Under the pieces are notes generated by a model. That model was not told where the DNA came from. It was given only the letters and a program-made list of their open reading frames with translations, and made no database searches. Below are positions 24,129-32,500 of a DNA stretch of 64,000 nucleotides, piece after piece; the first letter of the stretch is position 1, and the number at the start of each line of letters is the position of its first letter. This DNA comes from Rhodococcus sp. 06-235-1A (GTDB taxonomy: Bacteria > Actinomycetota > Actinomycetes > Mycobacteriales > Mycobacteriaceae), in NCBI RefSeq assembly GCF_002258785.1, contig NZ_NOYI01000016.1:1-64000 (forward strand), in the 5' to 3' direction. A program made the position numbers and the translations under genes.

Positions 24129-24724
24129 GATTGCTCCTGCTCGATTAGCTCGCGCACGGCTACGCACACTGCGTGGTGGACTAGGACGTGTAACGATTCG
24201 ATCAACGGCGTAGCCAGTGGCTCGTCGTACTCAGGAACATTGATGTGCACGTCGGCCAAGTCGGCTAACCGTCCACCGTCAAATCCTGTTACCGCGATCA
24301 ACGCTGCGCCTCGGTCGCGTGCCATTTCGGCAATACGCGGCAGGTTGGCCGACACCGAGGCATCCCGAGAACCGCCGTGCACGGAAAAGAGCACCACGGA
24401 GCTGTCTGAGCTTATCCAGGGCTCAGCCTGCTCGGCGTAAACTGAGGCAAAATCAGCATCATTTGTCCATGCTGTGAGTGCAGAAACGTTGTCGTTAAAG
24501 CATATTGTTTTTGCGCGTGGACGACCGGGAACGATGGTCAACTTGGCCAGGTCGGCTACAAAATGTGATGCGGTTGAAGCAGATCCACCGTTGCCGCACG
24601 AGATGGTCACCCCGCCCTGCGTGTGAGTGCGATAAATCAGGTTGGCTGCGTCGCTGATCGCCGTTGCGTCTAGTTGACCTAGGCGCAAAGCTGTGCGTTC
24701 TAGAAGGTCGTGTCCGATTGGCAT
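24125..24724 (-). CDS. lmbN: SIS-domain octulose-phosphate isomerase (LmbN isomerase domain)
   Basis: A 199-residue GmhA-type sedoheptulose/octulose phosphate isomerase. Phosphate-sugar site: ISCGNGGSASTASHFVADL. A second loop is FSVHGGSRDASVSANLP, and the catalytic His/Glu region is ESLHVLVHHAVCVAV. It should convert octulose 8-phosphate to the aldose form. In lincomycin this domain is the C-terminal half of LmbN, fused behind a carrier protein. Here it is a separate gene starting only two nucleotides after the stop of the free carrier protein gene. Confidence 0.87.
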   Translation of the reverse strand: MPIGHDLLERTALRLGQLDATAISDAANLIYRTHTQGGVTISCGNGGSASTASHFVADLAKLTIVPGRPRAKTICFNDNVSALTAWTNDADFASVYAEQAEPWISSDSSVVLFSVHGGSRDASVSANLPRIAEMARDRGAALIAVTGFDGGRLADLADVHINVPEYDEPLATPLIESLHVLVHHAVCVAVRELIEQEQS

Positions 24725-24726
24725 GC

Positions 24727-25014
24727 CTAAGCTCCCTCGCTCGATGTTGTGCTTTGATGATTCGCTTCAGACTTGGCGTTATACACGGTGGCGGAAATGG
24801 CCGCGGCGGTGTCAAAGGCTGCTAGTCGAAGTGCGGTTGGCGGCAATGCACACCAACGGTTTTCGATCTCGGCTTGTATTGATTCCAATGCGAGACTATC
24901 AAGTAGGCCACTGCTAAAGAGCGGAGTCGATGCCTCGATTTGATCATTTTCGGCTACTGAACGTACTAAGGCGAGTACTTGGCTCTGAAGATCGTCGGCA
25001 TGTTCCTTGGTCAT
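24727..25014 (-). CDS. Free-standing carrier protein (equivalent of the LmbN/CcbZ carrier domain)
   Basis: A 95-residue acyl/peptidyl carrier protein with the phosphopantetheine-attachment motif SSGLLDSLALESIQ. It should carry the amino acid activated by the LmbC-like adenylation enzyme until condensation with the amino sugar. The start at 25014 overlaps the lmbZ stop (ATGA), and the stop is two nucleotides before the isomerase start. In lincomycin the carrier is fused to the isomerase (LmbN) and in celesticetin to the oxidoreductase (CcbZ). Here it sits unfused between exactly those two genes. Confidence 0.85.
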   Translation of the reverse strand: MTKEHADDLQSQVLALVRSVAENDQIEASTPLFSSGLLDSLALESIQAEIENRWCALPPTALRLAAFDTAAAISATVYNAKSEANHQSTTSSEGA

Positions 25015-26024
25015 GGTGCCACCCAACAACCTTCGTCCGCGGCCGAGTAAAGGGCTTCAACAACGGCGACCGCCTGCTTTCCGTCATAGGCAGTCCGGGA
25101 CGTCGGTATTCGCTTATCGAGAAGGGCTACCATCGCCGCCCATTCATGCGCCCATGACTTGTCGGCACCTCGATATTCGCGTACGTCCGCAGAGAATGGA
25201 CCGGTGGTCCTGCGCCAAACGGATAACCGCATCGGGCCGTAAGAGCCAGCTAACCCCTCGACCACAGCGGTTGCCTTGCTTCCGCCGACTTCAAGGCGAA
25301 AGAGGTTGACCCACTGAGTCAGTGAGGAATGCACGGTGCAGGTGGCACCGCTTTCGTGCAGCAGCAACGCCATAGCGTCGTCTTCCAGCGGAGCCATTGC
25401 GGGCCACTGCATAGTTTGACGCGTGCCGGTGACGGCCTTCACCTCACCAAATATCTGGCGCGCGAGGTCAACGACGTGTATACCCTGCTCCATGAGGTGT
25501 CCGCCGGCCACTACACTTGCGTCTCCACGCCATTCATCGGTATAGCCGTCCCGGCCACCAATGCCATACACTGCGCGTCCCCACAGTAGTTTACCAAGGT
25601 CTCCTTCGTCTGCCAGCCGCAACAGCTCGGCGATTGCGGCGTGATAGCGGTGGTTAAACCCACATATAAGGGGAACACCAGCGGCGTCGGATGCGGAACA
25701 CATTTGTGCTGCCTCATCAGATGTGAGCCCTAACGGTTTTTCGCAGAGAACTGGTTTACGAGCGGCAAGAGCTGCGATCGTTATCTCGGCGTGGCTGCTT
25801 GGCGGGGTGCACACAAAGATGACGTCCACGTCGTCCGCAGCAACTAAAGACTCCCACGTCGCTTCCACTCGTATTCGGTGGCGGGCGGCAAATTTGACCG
25901 TAGCTGCATCGTCTACGCCCGCAACGGCGACAATTTTTCCGGAATCATCGTCCTGTAGTGCCGCTGCTCTCCGAGCGGCTTGCAACCCTGTCCCCACTAT
26001 GCCGACTCGGTAAGCCGATGGCAC
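25011..26024 (-). CDS. lmbZ: Gfo/Idh/MocA oxidoreductase (LmbZ-like)
   Basis: A 337-residue NAD(P)-dependent sugar oxidoreductase. The Rossmann motif is VGIVGTGLQAARRAAAL, followed by DVIFVCTPPSSHAEI and the family signature CEKPLGLT. The catalytic-region motif is GGHLMEQGIHVVDLARQIFG. In lincosamide biosynthesis LmbZ oxidises the GDP-octose at C6 before transamination by LmbS. It is the first gene of the Z-CP-N-M-L-dioxygenase-dehydrogenase run, coupled throughout by overlaps or gaps of about ten nucleotides or less. The promoter should lie upstream of 26024. Confidence 0.87.
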   Translation of the reverse strand: MPSAYRVGIVGTGLQAARRAAALQDDDSGKIVAVAGVDDAATVKFAARHRIRVEATWESLVAADDVDVIFVCTPPSSHAEITIAALAARKPVLCEKPLGLTSDEAAQMCSASDAAGVPLICGFNHRYHAAIAELLRLADEGDLGKLLWGRAVYGIGGRDGYTDEWRGDASVVAGGHLMEQGIHVVDLARQIFGEVKAVTGTRQTMQWPAMAPLEDDAMALLLHESGATCTVHSSLTQWVNLFRLEVGGSKATAVVEGLAGSYGPMRLSVWRRTTGPFSADVREYRGADKSWAHEWAAMVALLDKRIPTSRTAYDGKQAVAVVEALYSAADEGCWVAP

Positions 26025-26745
26025 CTGAGAACTCCCCTCGCCGATTCACGCATCAATGTTTCGTGGTTCAACGGATCCCACCGTAGCAGGAATTTCAACG
26101 CTGCCAAGGGAACGGGAGTGCCAGGGGATCCAAAGATTGGGTTCGGACTTACTGAAGCGATGGTCACCGCACTGCCGACGTCTTGACGACGCCTGTTCGG
26201 CCGCTGTCGAACAGGAGGCTACGACAGTGCCTGGGTTAGCGAGGGAGCCATCCCCGACATGGATACCTAGTCGAACGTCATGCTCGTGGCTATCCGAAAA
26301 GAACGCCCGAACTCCGATGCAGTAGATGTCCCGAACTCCGATGCAGTAGATGTCCAGCGATCCCGACGGTCTTCGATTGACTGCTGCGTTCGTCACCGGT
26401 ACCGTACGAAATCTAACCGCCGGTTCCGTAAATGCGCCTTCTGCGAAGATCGCATAGACGCTGTTGAAGTCACTAGTCTGAGCGTTTCTCTGCATGATTT
26501 CGGTGAGAACCCGCTGGTTGCCGACGTACAGCTCGCTCTAGACTTGGCTGCATGGACTCAGATGCTCTCAGCGCGCCCCGGCCATGCCTTCCAGACCTGT
26601 ATCGCTTGATCAAAACCGGCGTATTGTCGATGCTGATCGTCACCGTACTGACCTAATTGGCATCGATACCTTGCCTCCAAGATCCGCGCACGGCGAGATG
26701 AGCGGGAGCTGCGGAGGCCTGCCCGACTCCTGCACAATAGATGCT
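26025..26745. other. Intergenic region with a 24-bp tandem duplication
   Basis: This 720-bp stretch has no convincing gene. It should contain the promoter of the lmbZ operon near 26030-26100. A perfect tandem duplication of 24 bp occurs at 26306-26329 and 26330-26353 (unit begins CCCGAACTCCGATGC). The remainder looks like decayed coding sequence. Confidence 0.5.
26306..26353. repeat. Perfect 24-bp tandem duplication
   Basis: Two identical 24-bp units follow each other without spacing, starting CCCGAACTCCGATGC and ending TAGATGT. The length is a multiple of three, and no coding frame is supported here. It may be a replication-slippage duplication or a direct-repeat binding site upstream of the divergent genes. 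Confidence 0.75.
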
Positions 26746-27270
26746 ATGCCAACAGCCAACGAGATCAAAGCCGTCGACAGCGATGCCCTAGCATTCGTGC
26801 TTACAAGATATCGTCGAGAAATTAGTCAATTCCACGCTGAATTTCTCGACGAAACCGGAATAATGCAGATTAACAATTTTCCCGAATGGATTCCGCCCCG
26901 GTTTATTGTCAAATCGCTCGTCGACAAGTATCTCAACGTCAGCATTATCGGGTCCCTGTCGGTAATTGAAATTCAGCCGCCCGATAGTTGCCAAATCATT
27001 GAGTTTCACCTTTCAGTTGGTGCGCACCATAGGCTTCTAAATTCGCAGAGCCGCGTACCTGAAATGGACGCTCTAGCGTGGGCTGCCGCTATCTTTGGGC
27101 CGTGGGCAGAGGAATCGTACTTCGTCGGTCCCGAAGTGGTCACCGCTGCAGGGCTATCGCAGGTTCTTGGTTTCAGTTTATACATCTCTGATAAAGGGCT
27201 ACCCTGCCATCCCCCCCAGTTGGTAGCGCTGCATCGATTGCTCCAAATAGTAGGGAAGAAAGCAACTTAG
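26746..27270 (+). CDS. Hypothetical protein in the cluster gap
   Basis: A 174-residue frame from ATG 26746. It has plausible protein character: amphipathic helices (ALAFVLTRYRREISQFHAEF), a hydrophobic strand (IIGSLSVIEIQPPDS) and a Trp-containing region (ALAWAAAIFGPWAEESYFVGPEV). No family is recognised. Base composition is clearly more AT-rich than its neighbours, and no strong Shine-Dalgarno sequence precedes it. It sits between the two halves of the lincosamide cluster next to an IS remnant, so it may be a separately acquired gene. Confidence 0.45.
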   Translation: MPTANEIKAVDSDALAFVLTRYRREISQFHAEFLDETGIMQINNFPEWIPPRFIVKSLVDKYLNVSIIGSLSVIEIQPPDSCQIIEFHLSVGAHHRLLNSQSRVPEMDALAWAAAIFGPWAEESYFVGPEVVTAAGLSQVLGFSLYISDKGLPCHPPQLVALHRLLQIVGKKAT

Positions 27271-27607
27271 AATTTGTTTTGCAACCATCGGTCTCAGGCT
27301 GGTCCGAAATCGAATCGGGCTGGACGTCGGCTATTCCTCGATGTCGGTGTAGCATGCGAGACCGACGAAGTCGCCACCGAGCTGCGTCTCCTTTAGTCGG
27401 ACCACGCTGACAGTGTTGAGGGTAGGTGTGTCAGCGATGAGGCGATGCGTCGCGAAATTGCGTGCGACGTTGGATTCGCTTTCTCTTGAATATCGGACGG
27501 CTAGAGATTGGTCAGCTTCTCCCGAGTCATCGTCGGTTGGCACGCCTCGACGGTCGGCAAAGGCACCGCTGTGGTCACCATGAACTGTCCCGGGTTTCTT
27601 GCCGCTC

Positions 27608-28050
27608 CTACGCTTGCAACATCTCCGGGTGGAGAGCCAATTCTTGACCGTAGACCATCTTGAATTCGTCGGGTGTGAGGTAGTCGAGGGTGCTGTGGAG
27701 TCGGCGTTGGTTGAACCAATCGACCCCCATAGTGGCGAACTCGACATCGCCGATGGTTCTTCATCGGACCGTTCAGGAATGGGCTACTCTTCGATACCGC
27801 CTCGGTCTCGAACAACCCAATTGTGCTCTTCGCCAACGCATTGCCGTAGGCGTCTCCGACACTTCCGATCAATGCTGCAATCCCCTCGAGCACCGGCGTT
27901 TCCTCGAATGCGATCGACGTGTTGAATCCGCCCTGGCTGCCGGCGCGCCGCTGTGATGAATGAAGCCCGAGCCGACGCTGCTCTTGCACTGATCCCGACT
28001 GCATGGGCGGCGTCCTTGACCGTCACGCCACTGCTATGCAGGTGACGAAA
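27608..28050 (-). pseudogene. IS3-family transposase remnant
   Basis: Pieces of an IS3-family OrfB are visible in different minus-strand frames. An upstream piece contains IGSVGDAYGNALAKSTIGLFETE (27800-27900). A C-terminal piece contains NQRRLHSTLDYLTPDEF and ends at the stop at 27608. Frame changes between them show that the gene is broken. It marks an old insertion in the middle of the biosynthetic cluster, where the lmbZ block meets the lmbC/lmbD block. Confidence 0.8.
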
Positions 28051-28197
28051 ACGTCATCTGAAGCTGATACGGGAAACCCGTGTGAACGACCTCAGGTATC
28101 GTCTTTGCAAGCAGCAGTCCCTCGTTATGTTTCGAGATATCGTGCTGAACTCCCGCCATGAAGCATGAATGTGGCGCTAGAGGAGTGCACATTGTGT

Positions 28198-29256
28198 CTA
28201 CTGCATACGCATCCGCAGTGCGGACGCGTATGCGGCGTCGGTAGCGACGGCGGTGCGGATCGCATCACTGGCGAGGTCGATCCGGTCCTGTCGGATGTTG
28301 CGTTCGAGAGCTTGCATGGCTCGCCAGGCGGCAGTCCAAGCTTCTCCCGGCAGTAAGGTGACGGGCACGTCGATTCCAAGCTTGGCGGCCAGCGTGTGCG
28401 TCCCTTGTCGTGCCTGAACGATGAAAGCCAGCTCCTGGCGCAGGCCCAGAAGCAAGTATCGTCCGAAATGGAGATCGCGTTCCTCGTCGGTAGTCGGGTC
28501 GGGCTTAGTGGCCAAGTCTGCTAGGTAGGACCAGCCCTGTAGGGCACCAGCCAGTTCCTCTCCTGCCGCCGGTCCAGGATGCATTCGGATTTTCCCAGCT
28601 GGCGTGTTCAGGTGGCTGGGAGCGCCTTCCAGGTAGCGATCCAGGCTGTCTCGCAGTTCGTGCTCGGCCGATACGGTGAGTTCGTGTTCGCTGGGTGGTG
28701 CTTCGAACAAGATCGATAGCACTCGTCCGCTGCATCCATGCGGATTTTGGTTGGTGTAGATGCCCGCGCGCAGCTCTTCAGTTCTCATCAAGTAGCGACC
28801 GGCCCACCAAGATTGTCCTTCGAGGACCTCCCAACTGTCTACGTGCTCGGCAACTGGCACGATTGTGTGTGGCAGTAGGCCCGGATTTGACGTGGCTAGC
28901 CATGGGCAGTGGCTGTCCGGCACGAAAAGGATTGAGCCACCAGTACGTAGATCATCATGCAGCACCCCAAACAAATGCTCTGGTTCGATGACCCGATCAG
29001 TCACCTGGGCACCGGCTAGGTCCTGCAGGAGGGTTAGCCAGCCTCGGTCATGACCCGATACGGTCAGCTGAGAACGGTCAAGCAACGGAGCCGGAAACTC
29101 GCCAGTCTGGCGGACGGTCAAGGTCGCAGCAAATTGGGTCCCAAGGATGTGACTATCTAGCTCGATGCCAGCACGCACCGCTATATTGGCGGCACAGCCG
29201 ATTTCGCAATGAGTTGAATGCAGTACGGGAGGGGTGGGCGCGTTGGCGTCAGACAT
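28198..29256 (-). CDS. lmbD: BtrH-like cysteine-type amide synthase, candidate LmbD/CcbD condensing enzyme
   Basis: A 352-residue protein with no membrane segments. The N-terminal motif HSTHCEIGCAANIAV resembles the nucleophile Cys region of BtrH-type acyltransferases, and PHTIVPVAEHVDSWEVLEG resembles their His-containing strand. BtrH moves an acyl group from a carrier protein to an amino sugar in butirosin biosynthesis. This is the same chemistry needed to join carrier-bound amino acid to the amino-octose, the step of LmbD/CcbD. ATG 29256 is preceded by AAGGGAG. It is divergent from and overlaps the LmbC-like gene at their 5' ends. Assignment as LmbD rests on motif, logic and position. Confidence 0.65.
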   Translation of the reverse strand: MSDANAPTPPVLHSTHCEIGCAANIAVRAGIELDSHILGTQFAATLTVRQTGEFPAPLLDRSQLTVSGHDRGWLTLLQDLAGAQVTDRVIEPEHLFGVLHDDLRTGGSILFVPDSHCPWLATSNPGLLPHTIVPVAEHVDSWEVLEGQSWWAGRYLMRTEELRAGIYTNQNPHGCSGRVLSILFEAPPSEHELTVSAEHELRDSLDRYLEGAPSHLNTPAGKIRMHPGPAAGEELAGALQGWSYLADLATKPDPTTDEERDLHFGRYLLLGLRQELAFIVQARQGTHTLAAKLGIDVPVTLLPGEAWTAAWRAMQALERNIRQDRIDLASDAIRTAVATDAAYASALRMRMQ

Positions 29257-30811
29257 ATCGAGAACTCCCTTGTTGTCCGCTGTACTCGCCGAGGCAGCCC
29301 ATCGTGACCCCGGCCGGGTGGCGGTTGGTACCCCATCCGGTGCCACCAATTACCGGCAACTGGCCGAGATTGCCGGCCGTGTTCAATCAGCGATTGTCCA
29401 GCTGGGGGTGCGTCATGGTGATCGCGTCGCAATTATAGGCGCGCCGGTGACCGAACATACGATCGCCGCGATTCATGGTGTGCTGGCGGCGGGCGCTATT
29501 TGGGTGCCAATCGACCCTGGTTCGCCACCAGCGCGGTGGGCGTCCATCGTGGCCATGGCGGATCCGGCAGCGGTGGTGGCTTACGCCGGTGCCCTTGACT
29601 TGTTCACCGCAGTAGCGCCAAACATTCCTGCGGTCGTAATTGATAAACCAGCCAAGAAACTCCTAGATGAGGTGCCCGCGACTGGGAAACGGATCTGGCT
29701 TGGTGATATCGGTCCAGCGGAATTGAGACCTCATGGCGGCGATCAGGCTGATATTGCGTATATTTTGCCGACTTCGGGCACCACCGGCGTGCCTAAGGGT
29801 GTGGCCCTAAGTCATCAGGCCGGTCTAGCGTTTGCTGATTGGATGGTGTCGCAGTTTGCGGTGTCAGCCGATGATGTTGTAGCTGCGCATGCACCATTAC
29901 ATTTTGACATGTCAGTATTCAGTCTCTTTGGTACCGCCCGGGCTGGGGCATCAATTGTTCCGGTACCGTTGCAGTTGTCATCCTTTCCCGCCGAGCTGGC
30001 CGACTGGATTGCTAACCAGCGAATTTCAGTGTGGTTTTCGGTCCCGTATCCCCTGATTCGACTGGCGCGGCTCGGCGTTGACGGCTTGCTCCAAGTACGC
30101 AACACACTGCGAACTGTACTTTTTGGCGGTGAAGTATTTGCTCATGAGCAGTTGGCAGTGTTGATGCGTGCACTACCTGATACCCAGTTCGCCAATTTGT
30201 TTGGTCCTACCGAGACGAATGCTTGTACGGCCGAAGTATTGACTGAGATACCCAGCGAGCCTGTACCGATTGGCCGCGCTACCGCCGGTGCCCACTGCTG
30301 GGTAGAGGATCATCAGGGCAGGGTGCTGACTGCGGATGGTTCTGTTGGTGAGTTGGTTGTCGCCGGTCCGACGGTGGCTAGTGGCTACTGGGGACAAATG
30401 GAGGCAGGAGCCGGCGGTTTTCGAGTCGGTCCCGAGCTGTGGGCGGGACGAGGGTTTGCGACCGGCGATTGGGTGGAAATTTACTCAGGACGTCGTTTCT
30501 TGTATCGGGGCCGCCGCGACCACATGGTTAAGATTAACGGGCAACGACTCGAACTTGGTGAGGTTGAATCGGTTATTGCCGAACTTCGAGAGGTACGCGG
30601 TTGCTGTGTCTTGCCTCTCGGCGGACATGAGGATCCCCGACTGGGGGCTGTGATTGCTAGCGAAGCGCTCGGAGAGGAAGACATCCGCGAGCACTGCAGG
30701 GCGCGGCTTCCACGGTGGGCAGTACCGGCTCGGATTGTCCTCGTCGAGGAGTTGCCGCTAGGATCGACTGGGAAATTGGACCGACTCGCGGCGGCGACAT
30801 TGTTTACGTAG
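29234..30811 (+). CDS. lmbC: Stand-alone adenylation enzyme (LmbC/CcbC-like)
   Basis: A 525-residue amino-acid-activating AMP ligase of the NRPS A-domain type. Core motifs are in order: A3 ILPTSGTTGVPKGVALSHQ, A5-like NLFGPTETN, A7 ATGDWVEI, A8 GRRDHMVKINGQRLELGEVE and A10 PLGSTGKLDR. It should activate an amino acid as AMP ester and load it on the carrier protein at 24727-25014. LmbC prefers propylproline and CcbC proline; with no propylproline genes here, proline or a hydroxylated proline is likely. The start is uncertain: GTG 29234 gives a 23-nt overlap with the divergent gene, and a TTG further in is possible. Confidence 0.87.
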   Translation: MGALASDISRTPLLSAVLAEAAHRDPGRVAVGTPSGATNYRQLAEIAGRVQSAIVQLGVRHGDRVAIIGAPVTEHTIAAIHGVLAAGAIWVPIDPGSPPARWASIVAMADPAAVVAYAGALDLFTAVAPNIPAVVIDKPAKKLLDEVPATGKRIWLGDIGPAELRPHGGDQADIAYILPTSGTTGVPKGVALSHQAGLAFADWMVSQFAVSADDVVAAHAPLHFDMSVFSLFGTARAGASIVPVPLQLSSFPAELADWIANQRISVWFSVPYPLIRLARLGVDGLLQVRNTLRTVLFGGEVFAHEQLAVLMRALPDTQFANLFGPTETNACTAEVLTEIPSEPVPIGRATAGAHCWVEDHQGRVLTADGSVGELVVAGPTVASGYWGQMEAGAGGFRVGPELWAGRGFATGDWVEIYSGRRFLYRGRRDHMVKINGQRLELGEVESVIAELREVRGCCVLPLGGHEDPRLGAVIASEALGEEDIREHCRARLPRWAVPARIVLVEELPLGSTGKLDRLAAATLFT

Positions 30812-30825
30812 ATTGGCAAATTTTG

Positions 30826-31806
30826 TCATTCGCTTTCGACTCGCACTCCGTGCTCGTCACAGCTGACCATCCACCGTTGCAAACCGAGCTCCGCGGCCGT
30901 CGAGCCAACGTTATGTTGCGTGGTGTCAGGTGACGCCACTAACAGATAACCGCCAGCCCCAGCGCCAATTACCTTGGCACCCAACGCCCCCGCTTCCCGT
31001 AATTGCTCATACCACCGGTCAAGCTGCAGATTGCTTGTGCTCGGGTTGAAGGCCCGTTTGGCCTGCCAATGCCGATCAAGCAAAGCGCCAATTTTTGGCG
31101 TGTTTTGCGCGCAGAATGCCGAATAGAATTCGTCCACCAGCGACGTCACGCCACCAAATGCGCGGCCCCCACTCAAAATGCTTGCCTGAGCGTTGAGTGG
31201 TGCGGCCGACGAACGAGTGATTGGGGTGCGCAACAACATCAGCGCGCCCTGTTCGAGCAAGCTGTCGATGGCTGCCTGTAAGGCAGGTAGGCTTCGGGTG
31301 CGGGCAACGCCTGCTGGATCAATGACGAGTTCAAGCGCCCCGCCAATTGCAGCCGCCCAATGATCTTGCTGACCTACTGGCCGACCGCATTGGATTCGCT
31401 CTAAAATAAACGCGGTGCGCGCAGCTTGTGCGGCAGCGACCCGCTCTCCCAGGCCAGCGGCGAGCGCGGTTACTAAAGCAACGAGCATCGCGCTTGAACC
31501 TCCGAGGCCGCTACCTCCGCTGACCGGCGACGTGATTTCAATTCGCTGGGGTTCGGTGATCGCAAACCAGTCAAGAGCTGCCTGGATAGGACCAGTATCA
31601 GGGTTGGTCGAAGCGATAAGCTCAGTACGACGGTCCGGCCAGCACACCACACTGGCACTACCGCTTGATTCTGCGGTGACTCGTACTTGTACCCGGGCGG
31701 CAAGAGCCACCGTGAGCAGTCGACATCCATGCTTGTGATAGTGCTCAGGGAGATCAGATCCCCCACCTGCCAACGAGAGTCGTAACGGTGCGCTAGCAAC
31801 AGTCAT
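30826..31806 (-). CDS. lmbP: GHMP-family sugar 1-kinase (LmbP-like)
   Basis: A 326-residue HddA-type kinase. N-terminal substrate motif APLRLSLAGGGSDLPEHY, ATP-binding motif GGSGLGGSSAMLVALVTAL and a C-terminal Gly-rich motif KVIGAGAGGYLLV. It should phosphorylate octose 8-phosphate at C1. ATG 31806 overlaps the stop of the nucleotidyltransferase gene. The gene order R-S-O-P found here is the same set, in reverse order of naming, as lmbP-O-S-R in the lincomycin cluster. Confidence 0.88.
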   Translation of the reverse strand: MTVASAPLRLSLAGGGSDLPEHYHKHGCRLLTVALAARVQVRVTAESSGSASVVCWPDRRTELIASTNPDTGPIQAALDWFAITEPQRIEITSPVSGGSGLGGSSAMLVALVTALAAGLGERVAAAQAARTAFILERIQCGRPVGQQDHWAAAIGGALELVIDPAGVARTRSLPALQAAIDSLLEQGALMLLRTPITRSSAAPLNAQASILSGGRAFGGVTSLVDEFYSAFCAQNTPKIGALLDRHWQAKRAFNPSTSNLQLDRWYEQLREAGALGAKVIGAGAGGYLLVASPDTTQHNVGSTAAELGLQRWMVSCDEHGVRVESE

Positions 31807-32498
31807 AGCTTCTCCGCCTGCGCGACCACCTGGTCGTAGTGCTTCCGGGTTCCGATGTGATCCTCTGGCGTAGTGACGGGTATGGCAGTCAGGTCACCTG
31901 CGGCCGCCAGTGCAGCGTAGAATGAACACTCATCGTCACCCCTGTACCGGTCCAAAGCGCTACGTTCGAATGCCAATAGCCCGCGGTCTGCCAATAAGGC
32001 CCCCGGCGGCGAGGGCTTGGCGTAGGAGACGACCAGTTTTTCTCTGACGATTACGTTCGCATTTATCGGGTCGACGGGCATTCCTACGGCCATTGCTGCC
32101 GCGGTCGGCGTGCTTCGTGATTGCTCAGCGAACCAGTCGGCGGGGATCCGGGGCACCACATCGCAGTAGGTCAGCAGGAAAGAATCCGGTAGCCGGGGAC
32201 CTGCCCGGCGTAGCGCGCCAATTGTGCCGAGCGGGACAGGCTCGACTTCGTGAGCCACGGCCAAACCCAAATGCGCCCCGTCGCCTATCGTGTCGATGAT
32301 ATCGGCGGCGCGGTACCCGGTACAGAGGACCACGTCGGTAGTGCCGGCCTCGGCGAATTGGCGCAGTAGACGGACGAGGAAAGGTTCTCCGCCAACCGGC
32401 AGCAATGCCTTGGGAGTGCTGCCGGTAAGAGAACCCATCCGGGCCCCACGCCCGCCCGCGAGGACAACCAAAGTGGGAGGATCGGCAAGTTTGACCAT
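31803..32498 (-). CDS. lmbO: Sugar 1-phosphate nucleotidyltransferase (LmbO-like)
   Basis: A 231-residue HddC-type nucleotidyltransferase. The nucleotide-binding motif VVLAGGRGARMGSLTGSTPKALLPV is at the N-terminus (residues about 11-35); DVVLCTGYRAADI and LLTYCDVVPRIP follow. In lincomycin LmbO makes GDP-octose. It lies two nucleotides after the aminotransferase gene and overlaps the kinase gene. Confidence 0.87.
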   Translation of the reverse strand: MVKLADPPTLVVLAGGRGARMGSLTGSTPKALLPVGGEPFLVRLLRQFAEAGTTDVVLCTGYRAADIIDTIGDGAHLGLAVAHEVEPVPLGTIGALRRAGPRLPDSFLLTYCDVVPRIPADWFAEQSRSTPTAAAMAVGMPVDPINANVIVREKLVVSYAKPSPPGALLADRGLLAFERSALDRYRGDDECSFYAALAAAGDLTAIPVTTPEDHIGTRKHYDQVVAQAEKL

Positions 32499-32500
32499 GA

